Below, piece after piece: positions 58,953-64,000 of a stretch of DNA of 64,000 nucleotides. This DNA is from Microvirga sp. TS319. Its GTDB lineage: Bacteria; Pseudomonadota; Alphaproteobacteria; Rhizobiales; Beijerinckiaceae. The notes beneath the pieces are model-generated. The model did no database searches. It saw only the letters and a list, made by a program, of their open reading frames with translations, and was not told the DNA's origin. A program made the translations under genes and the position numbers. The stretch lies in contig NZ_JBGGGT010000001.1 in the NCBI RefSeq assembly GCF_041276405.1, forward strand, positions 169,501 through 233,500. Reading direction: 5' to 3'. The number at the start of each line of letters is the position of its first letter. The stretch's first letter is position 1.

Positions 58953-60926
58953 TTACCACGTTGCGCGCAAGCCGGCGTAGAAGGAGCGACCGGCCGTGCC
59001 GTAATCGTAGACCTCCTGATAGCGCGCATCGGTGAGATTTTCTGCGCGGGCATAGGCGCTGAAGGTGTCGCTGATCCTGTAATCGGCATAGACATCGATG
59101 CGCCCATAAGGCGCGAGTTCGTACCCCTCTCCGGGAGACGAGAAGCGGCTTCCCACAAGCACGACGGAGGGTTCGATCGAGAGCCCGGGCATGGGCGTGA
59201 TGATCAGGCCGAGACGGCCCTGGTGCTGCGGACGGCGCGCAAGGCGCAGGTCCGTGTCCTCATCGAAAGCTTCGAGAAAGGTATAGTTCGCCTTCATGCG
59301 AAGCCAGGCGGGAACGACGTCCACATCGGCCGAGAGTTCCACGCCGCTGGTGCGGGCCCGGTTCACATTGATGAAGCAGCCATAGATCTGCTCCGGGCGG
59401 CAGCTTTCCGCCATCTCGTAGGCGATGAGGTTTCGGAAGCGGTTGGCGAAGAATGTTGCCGAAATCAGCACACGGTCGTCCGCAAGGCGTTGATCGAGGC
59501 CTATATCGAAGCCGATGGAGCGCTCCGATTCCAGATCGGCCGTGCCGGAGAACGGATCGAACTGCTGATACAGGGTCGGCGCCTTCGCGCCTGTGCCGAT
59601 GCTGGCCCGCAGCTTGGTGCCGGAGTCCGGAATGTCGTATGCCGCCGTTGCGCGCCACGTTCCGAAAGTGTCGCCTCCCTCGACATCGTCGATGCGACCA
59701 CCCAGCGAGAGATGGAGATTCTCGATGAGGCTGAACTGGTGGAGCGCATAGAGCGAGCGCGTCGTCTGTGATGCATCGACATTGTCGTAGGTCGGTGTCT
59801 CGAACGGGAGAACATTGCGCGTCGTGGAAACCAACGTCTCTTCCTCGACCTTGGCGCCCAGCGTCAGCAGACCAAGCGCTCCGAGCTTCAGATCGCCCTG
59901 GTATTCCGCCGACAGGCGGTCGCCTTGATATCCGTATTCATCCCAATAGAGGCTCGGCAAGGCATATGAGCCGATCAGACGGTAATCGCGATCCATACGG
60001 CTGCCGGAAACGAGAAAGCTGCTCTTGAGAATGCCGTCGAACGCTTTCTGCGTCAGGCGCGCATGGCCTTCGTAGAGACGCTGCCGCGTCGAGGAGGGGC
60101 CATCGGGCAGCGCATCGAAGCCGGCATCGTTGTCGAGATCAGCCTTGTTGTGGCTCGTATAGCCTCCGATCTCGAATTCGGTGTTCGGCGAAAGTGCGAC
60201 CGCGACACGTCCCGCCGCGCCCAGGCGCTGTGCGCCGTCGGCTTCGAGAGGGGAGGTAAGCGCGTGTTCGATACGGCCGATCCGGTAGCCGTAACGCGAG
60301 AAGCCCGTCATGTCGAAGCCTGTCGTCGAGAACGCGTAGGAGACGGGGCCTTCGCTGCCTGAAACCGCGGCCCGCCCGGCCTTGGTGCCATAGTTGCCGC
60401 CCTCCACGCCGACGCTGAAACGCGGCGCGCCCTTGCCCTTGCGGGTTATGATGTTGATCACGCCGCCCATCGCATCGGAGCCGTAGATGGCGGATTGCGG
60501 GCCGCGCAGGACTTCGATCCGCTCGATATCGACGGCGGACAGATTGGAGAAGTCGAACTCGCCGGCATCGGAGGAGGGGTCGTTCGCGCGGATCCCGTCG
60601 ATCAGTACGAGGGTCTGCCCGGCATCGGCGCCGCGAATGCGCACCGTCGTCGTCCCTCCGGGACCGCCGGTCTCGACGACGGTGACGCCCGGCACACGGC
60701 GCAGGACATCGGCGGGACTCTTCGGGGATTCTTTTTCGATCTCCTCGCCGGGAATCACCGAAATCGCGCTGCCGGCCTGCGAGATGGCGAGGGGCGAGCG
60801 CGTGGCCGTGACCACGAAGTCGGGCTCAGGGATGGAATCGGCGAACGCCTGGGCCAGGGCGGCGTCCAGCGAAATGACACATAAAGATACGGATGCCGCG
60901 AAGATGCGGCGCAAAGGCACGACCAT
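58953..60926 (-). CDS. btuB: TonB-dependent vitamin B12 outer-membrane receptor
   Basis: A 657-residue TonB-dependent receptor. It has a signal peptide (MVVPLRRIFAASVSLCVISL then DAALAQA) and plug domain features (PEPDFVVTATRSPLAIS, VRIRGADAGQTLVLIDGIRA, VDIERIEVLRGPQSAIYGSD), followed by a beta-barrel ending in RSFYAGLRATW with the C-terminal aromatic. ATG 60926 has AGGAGG just upstream. It imports cobalamin; the cobalamin riboswitch on its leader supports that ligand. The BtuF-like and CobU genes are adjacent. An upstream in-frame ORF into the riboswitch is not coding. Confidence 0.93.
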   Translation of the reverse strand: MVVPLRRIFAASVSLCVISLDAALAQAFADSIPEPDFVVTATRSPLAISQAGSAISVIPGEEIEKESPKSPADVLRRVPGVTVVETGGPGGTTTVRIRGADAGQTLVLIDGIRANDPSSDAGEFDFSNLSAVDIERIEVLRGPQSAIYGSDAMGGVINIITRKGKGAPRFSVGVEGGNYGTKAGRAAVSGSEGPVSYAFSTTGFDMTGFSRYGYRIGRIEHALTSPLEADGAQRLGAAGRVAVALSPNTEFEIGGYTSHNKADLDNDAGFDALPDGPSSTRQRLYEGHARLTQKAFDGILKSSFLVSGSRMDRDYRLIGSYALPSLYWDEYGYQGDRLSAEYQGDLKLGALGLLTLGAKVEEETLVSTTRNVLPFETPTYDNVDASQTTRSLYALHQFSLIENLHLSLGGRIDDVEGGDTFGTWRATAAYDIPDSGTKLRASIGTGAKAPTLYQQFDPFSGTADLESERSIGFDIGLDQRLADDRVLISATFFANRFRNLIAYEMAESCRPEQIYGCFINVNRARTSGVELSADVDVVPAWLRMKANYTFLEAFDEDTDLRLARRPQHQGRLGLIITPMPGLSIEPSVVLVGSRFSSPGEGYELAPYGRIDVYADYRISDTFSAYARAENLTDARYQEVYDYGTAGRSFYAGLRATW

Positions 60927-60977
60927 GGAGACCTCCTGCTCGCCCCGCCGGCAAGCAATACGGGTTGCGTTCTCGAC

Positions 60978-61164
60978 GCCGGCCGGTCTCCTGGCTTGCG
61001 GGTCATCGCGAGCAATCCGCCTTCCCAAATCCTCTTGCGCTTGTCGCGCCCGAGGGTTCGGTGGCATGAAGGATTGCCGCTTACCGCTCACAGTTGCGGG
61101 GGCAGCCACGGATTAGGACCAGGTCCGCACCGTGTTCCCGTTTCACCTCACGATGTGAGGCACC
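60978..61164 (-). promoter_or_regulatory. Cobalamin riboswitch
   Basis: On the minus strand the leader of btuB starts GGTGCC, then GGGAACACGGTGCGGAC, AATCCGTGGCTGCCCCCGCA, ACTGTGAGCGG, and later AGCCAGGAGACCGGCC. These are the conserved B12-box elements of the AdoCbl riboswitch class. It ends 52 nt before the btuB start and would lower btuB expression when cobalamin is present. The 5' end lies only 34 bp from the divergent btuF start. Confidence 0.93.
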
Positions 61165-61197
61165 AACGTCGGATCCTCTCTTACGAGCTTGCCCGTT

Positions 61198-62052
61198 ATG
61201 CCGCAACTGCGCCTCGATCGGTTTTCCGGATGGATGTGGCCCATCTGCATCGCCTTTGCTTTGGGGGGCGTGGCAGAGGCGCAGCAGCGACCCCGGCATG
61301 TGGTCTCTCTCAATCTCTGCACGGACGAGATGCTGCTGGCCTTCGCGGATCGGGGGCAGATCGCTTCTCTGAGCCATCTCGTCATGGATCCGTCGGTCTC
61401 GGTCATGGTCGAACAGGCCAGGGGCATCTCCCTCAACGACGGACGGGCGGAGACGATCCTGTTCAGCCGTCCGGATCTCGTGCTGTCAGGGACCTATGGC
61501 CAACACAACCAGGCCGCGCTCCTCAAGGCCCAGGGGCTGAAGGTCCTGCCTCTCGGGCCGTGGGCGAGCCTGACGGAGGGGCAGGAGCAGATCCGAGCGA
61601 TGGCGCGCGCATTGGGACATCCCGAGCGCGGCGAGGACCTGATCACCAGAATCGAAGCCGCGCTTCTCCGGACGAAGGACATCGTCAAGGGCAGGCCCAG
61701 CATTCTTGTCTATGACCGGGGCGGGTGGGTTTCTCCGGCGGATTCGCCCATGAACGAGCTCTTGCTGCACATGGGTTTCCGGCTTCATCAGGAGGTCTTG
61801 GGAGCGCCCTATGGCGGTGTGGCCCGTCTCGAATCCATCGTCACGTCTCCACCCGATTATCTCGTCGTCGACGAGGAGGCCGGGAGCGCGGTGGACAATG
61901 GAACGGCGATCTTCTCTCACCCGGCCCTCATGCATGCCGTGCCGCTCAAGCGCCGCCTCGTGGTTCCGGGCAAGCTCGCGCTCTGTGGCGGACCTTCGAC
62001 GCCCGCGCTCATCGACGCACTGGCGGCGCAAATCCAGGCGAAGGTGCGCTGA
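61198..62052 (+). CDS. Cobalamin-type ABC binding protein (BtuF-like)
   Basis: About 284 residues. The N-terminus (FSGWMWPICIAFALGGVAEA) is a signal peptide or anchor, followed by the PF01497 fold: RPRHVVSLNLCTDEMLLAFA, RPDLVLSGTYGQHNQAAL, QIRAMARALGHPERGEDL. It is likely to deliver cobalamin (or a corrinoid) from BtuB to an inner-membrane importer. ATG 61198 is used; a TTG lies 9 nt upstream. No BtuCD genes are next to it. It is divergent from the riboswitch-btuB unit and converges on cobU with 10 nt between. Confidence 0.87.
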   Translation: MPQLRLDRFSGWMWPICIAFALGGVAEAQQRPRHVVSLNLCTDEMLLAFADRGQIASLSHLVMDPSVSVMVEQARGISLNDGRAETILFSRPDLVLSGTYGQHNQAALLKAQGLKVLPLGPWASLTEGQEQIRAMARALGHPERGEDLITRIEAALLRTKDIVKGRPSILVYDRGGWVSPADSPMNELLLHMGFRLHQEVLGAPYGGVARLESIVTSPPDYLVVDEEAGSAVDNGTAIFSHPALMHAVPLKRRLVVPGKLALCGGPSTPALIDALAAQIQAKVR

Positions 62053-62062
62053 AAGGGCCGAC

Positions 62063-62608
62063 TCAGCCGAGGCGCAGGTTCAGGGGAGGGGCCGGCTTGA
62101 GCAGGACCGGGCACCCGGCGGCGACGAGGGCGACGGCATCGCATGCCGCTGCGATCCGCTGATTGAGCCGGCCCTGCTCGTCGCGAAATGCGCGGCCGAG
62201 AGCGGTCGCGGGGACAATCCCCTGGCCGACCTCGTTCGAGACGAGGAGAAGGGGACCTTTCAGCGCCTTCAGCTCATCGAGCAGTGCGTCGATCTCATGC
62301 TCGGTATTGCGTCCGTCCAGCATGATGTTGGAGAGCCATAGGGTCAGGCAGTCGACGAGCACGACACGATCGGGTGCGGCAGTCGCGCGAATGGCCGAAA
62401 CGAGGTCGAGCGGTGCCTCCTCCACCTGCCAGGACGCATCGCGCTCGGATTGATGATGCGCGATGCGCTCCCGCATTTCGTCGTCGAAGGCTTGCGCCGT
62501 CGCGACGAGAACGCGGGCGGTCGATGCCGCCTCGGCCCATTGCTGGGCGAGCCGGCTCTTGCCTGAGCGTGCGCCGCCCAGGACGAGGACACGGCGGTGA
62601 AAGGTCAT
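62063..62608 (-). CDS. cobU: Adenosylcobinamide kinase / adenosylcobinamide-phosphate guanylyltransferase
   Basis: A 181-residue bifunctional enzyme of late cobalamin assembly and cobinamide salvage. It has Walker A GGARSGKSRL at 11-20, VLVDCLTLWLSNIML, and the family motif LLVSNEVGQGIVPATALGRA with FRDEQGRLNQRIAAAC. It phosphorylates adenosylcobinamide and attaches GMP. ATG 62608 starts the conserved N-terminus. It is adjacent to the B12 uptake genes, giving a corrinoid salvage cluster. A dispersed repeat lies upstream of it. Confidence 0.92.
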   Translation of the reverse strand: MTFHRRVLVLGGARSGKSRLAQQWAEAASTARVLVATAQAFDDEMRERIAHHQSERDASWQVEEAPLDLVSAIRATAAPDRVVLVDCLTLWLSNIMLDGRNTEHEIDALLDELKALKGPLLLVSNEVGQGIVPATALGRAFRDEQGRLNQRIAAACDAVALVAAGCPVLLKPAPPLNLRLG

Positions 62609-62644
62609 GTGCGTTTCCGGAGGGTGCAGGTCGTGAGGGTCGTC

Positions 62645-62761
62645 AGCGCATCGTGCCAAAAAGTGGACCCGGTTTTTCGCAAGAACGATGCGCTCTTCGA
62701 GGAGAGAGCATCGGATTCAATCCCAAAAGTGCAAATCCACTTCCCGCGTCCGATGCTCTAG
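62645..62761. repeat. Dispersed palindromic repeat, copy 10 (composite)
   Basis: Module A begins GCGCATCG near 62646, has AAGTGGACCCGGTTTTTCGC, and closes AACGATGCGC at 62692. Module B runs GAGCATCGG at 62706 to CCGATGCTCTAG at 62761, with TCCACTTCCCGCG. The terminal CTA gives the stop codon of the converging-strand kinase gene. Confidence 0.87.
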
Positions 62762-64000
62762 CCCGTCAGGCGATTGAGAGGAAGGGTCATGTGGACGCGC
62801 AGGCCTTCGCGCAGCCATTCCTGCTCCAGCGTGCCGCCGAGCTGCCCCGCGATGCTTCTCTGAGAGAGCTGCGTGCCGAAACCTTCGAAATCCGGTTTGC
62901 TCTCGACCGTGGGGCCCCCGCCCTCGGTCCAGTGGAGATCGACCGTCTCGTTGTGAACGGTCCATCGGATCGCTAAACGGCCTTCCGGGTTCGAAAGGCA
63001 GCCGTATTTGGCGGCATTCGTGGCCAGTTCATGCAGCACCAGCGCAAGACTCGTCGTGGTGTTGGAGCCCACACGAACGCTCGGTCCTTGAATGTCGACC
63101 CGGTCAGAGCTGGATTGACGATAAGGCTCGAGCACGGCTTCGCACAGTCGGGCGAGATCGACATCCGTCCCCGATCCTTGTGCGATGGCGGAGGCGGGCT
63201 GTACAAGCTCGTGAGCCCGCGAGAGCGCGCTCAGGCGGCCGCGGAGCGCGGTCGCCATCTCCTTCGGATCTTTGGCCGTGCGCGCGGTCATCGAGACCAT
63301 GCCGTTGGCGATGGCGAACAGGTTCTTGACGCGATGGTTCAACTCACGCGTGAGGAGCTGCTGGGCCTCCTCGAAAGCGTGCCGCTCGGTGATGTCGCTG
63401 ACCACGCCGGAGAGAATCACGGCATGGGGCTTGTCCCCGTCGACCGCGAAGAAGGCCTGCCCGACCGAGCGGAACCAGCGGAGTTTCCCGTCGGGCAGGA
63501 TCGCCCGGTACTCGCTCTCGTAATGGCCGTCCCATTGCGGGTCGCAGGCTTTCGCGATGCGGGCCTGCACCTCATCCCGGTCATCGGGGTGAATCATGTC
63601 GATGACCTGGCTCAAGGGAAGGTTGAGTGATCCGTCATGCAGGATCCGATAGAGAGCGCAGGTGCCCTCGTCCCAGAGAACCTGCTTCTTCTCCAGATCG
63701 ATCTGCCATGTGCCGAGATCGGCCGCCTCGAGGGCCAGGCGATAGCGTGTTTCCAGCCTACGGACGGCTTCCTCCGCCCTCTTCTGGGCATCGATATTGG
63801 TGCTGGTGCCGAACCAGCGCATCGTGTCGCCGGAAAGGGCCTGGATCGGAACGGCGCGGCTGAGGACCCATTCGTAACGGCCCCCGGCGTTTCGGATCCG
63901 GTATTCCCATTCATAGGGTGCCCCGGTCTCGATCGATCGCAGCCATTGCACCCGAACCTCGGGCATGTCCTTGGGATGCACCGCATTGAGCCAGCCGTCT
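62758..64000 (-). CDS. PAS-domain HWE-family sensor histidine kinase (partial at window end)
   Basis: At least 414 residues, with the N-terminus beyond the window. Two PAS domains are visible: one ending in MRWFGTSTNIDAQKRAEEAV, and a second at TRYRLALEAADLGTWQIDLE ... HPDDRDEVQARI ... GVVSDITERHA. They are followed by the HWE kinase core LTRELNHRVKNLFAIANGMV (phospho-acceptor His), LVLHELATNAAKYGCLSNPE and WTEGGGPTV. HWE kinases act in light, general-stress or other signalling. It appears cytoplasmic in the visible part. The stop codon lies in the repeat element. Confidence 0.9.
   Translation of the reverse strand, partial: DGWLNAVHPKDMPEVRVQWLRSIETGAPYEWEYRIRNAGGRYEWVLSRAVPIQALSGDTMRWFGTSTNIDAQKRAEEAVRRLETRYRLALEAADLGTWQIDLEKKQVLWDEGTCALYRILHDGSLNLPLSQVIDMIHPDDRDEVQARIAKACDPQWDGHYESEYRAILPDGKLRWFRSVGQAFFAVDGDKPHAVILSGVVSDITERHAFEEAQQLLTRELNHRVKNLFAIANGMVSMTARTAKDPKEMATALRGRLSALSRAHELVQPASAIAQGSGTDVDLARLCEAVLEPYRQSSSDRVDIQGPSVRVGSNTTTSLALVLHELATNAAKYGCLSNPEGRLAIRWTVHNETVDLHWTEGGGPTVESKPDFEGFGTQLSQRSIAGQLGGTLEQEWLREGLRVHMTLPLNRLTG

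Overview
The window looks like a chromosomal segment of a high-GC alphaproteobacterium of the order Hyphomicrobiales, most likely Methylobacteriaceae (Microvirga or Methylobacterium-like). This is inferred from protein flavour, an SLC5-type hybrid histidine kinase, an HWE kinase, a cobalamin-riboswitch btuB locus, and rhizobial-style dispersed palindromic repeats of the form GAGCATCG...CGATGCTC. No rRNA, tRNA, CRISPR array, integrase or transposase was seen.

Layout. 0-6 kb: a fatty-acid beta-oxidation operon (acyl-CoA dehydrogenase, thiolase, bifunctional hydratase/dehydrogenase). 6-15.6 kb: mixed housekeeping genes (DinB protein, a broken thioesterase, HCCA-isomerase-like protein, amino-acid racemase, a transporter-fused hybrid kinase, DoxX, VOC protein, MscL, aminotransferase, AbrB-type membrane protein). 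15.6-23.5 kb: an RpiR regulator divergent from N-formylglutamate-amidohydrolase-like protein, ethanolamine-type permease, glutamine-synthetase-like ligase, aldehyde dehydrogenase, iron alcohol dehydrogenase and cupin. Together these suggest a gamma-glutamylated-amine (perhaps ethanolamine) catabolic route. 23.6-26 kb: a duplicated flavin-reductase/HxlR module, one reductase copy decayed. 26-36.8 kb: HAD phosphatase, voltage-gated K+ channel with a zinc ribbon, a ferric-type ABC transporter, IMPase, Nudix, Zn-alcohol dehydrogenase, DUF488, fRMsr. 36.8-39.3 kb: a secreted serralysin-like RTX protease and a divergent LuxR regulator.

39.7-46.7 kb is an accessory block of five unrecognised same-strand genes: a small membrane protein, two exported proteins, a membrane protein with eight CxxC zinc-finger motifs, and a large membrane protein with a helical middle domain. 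It is the best candidate for an undescribed system. 47-52 kb is a decaying zone: methyltransferase fragment, ModE-like regulator, orphan ModA, truncated metal-type binding protein, molbindin, broken trmO and a broken RTX alginate lyase, several ending in or beside repeat elements. 52-64 kb: small membrane and zinc-binding proteins, metZ, rfbD, MFS transporter, lytic transglycosylase, a B12 uptake/salvage cluster (riboswitch, btuB, btuF, cobU) and a PAS/HWE kinase running off the window.

The repeats recur about eleven times, usually at gene 3' ends. Sometimes they supply the stop codon, and sometimes they sit where a gene has lost its end.
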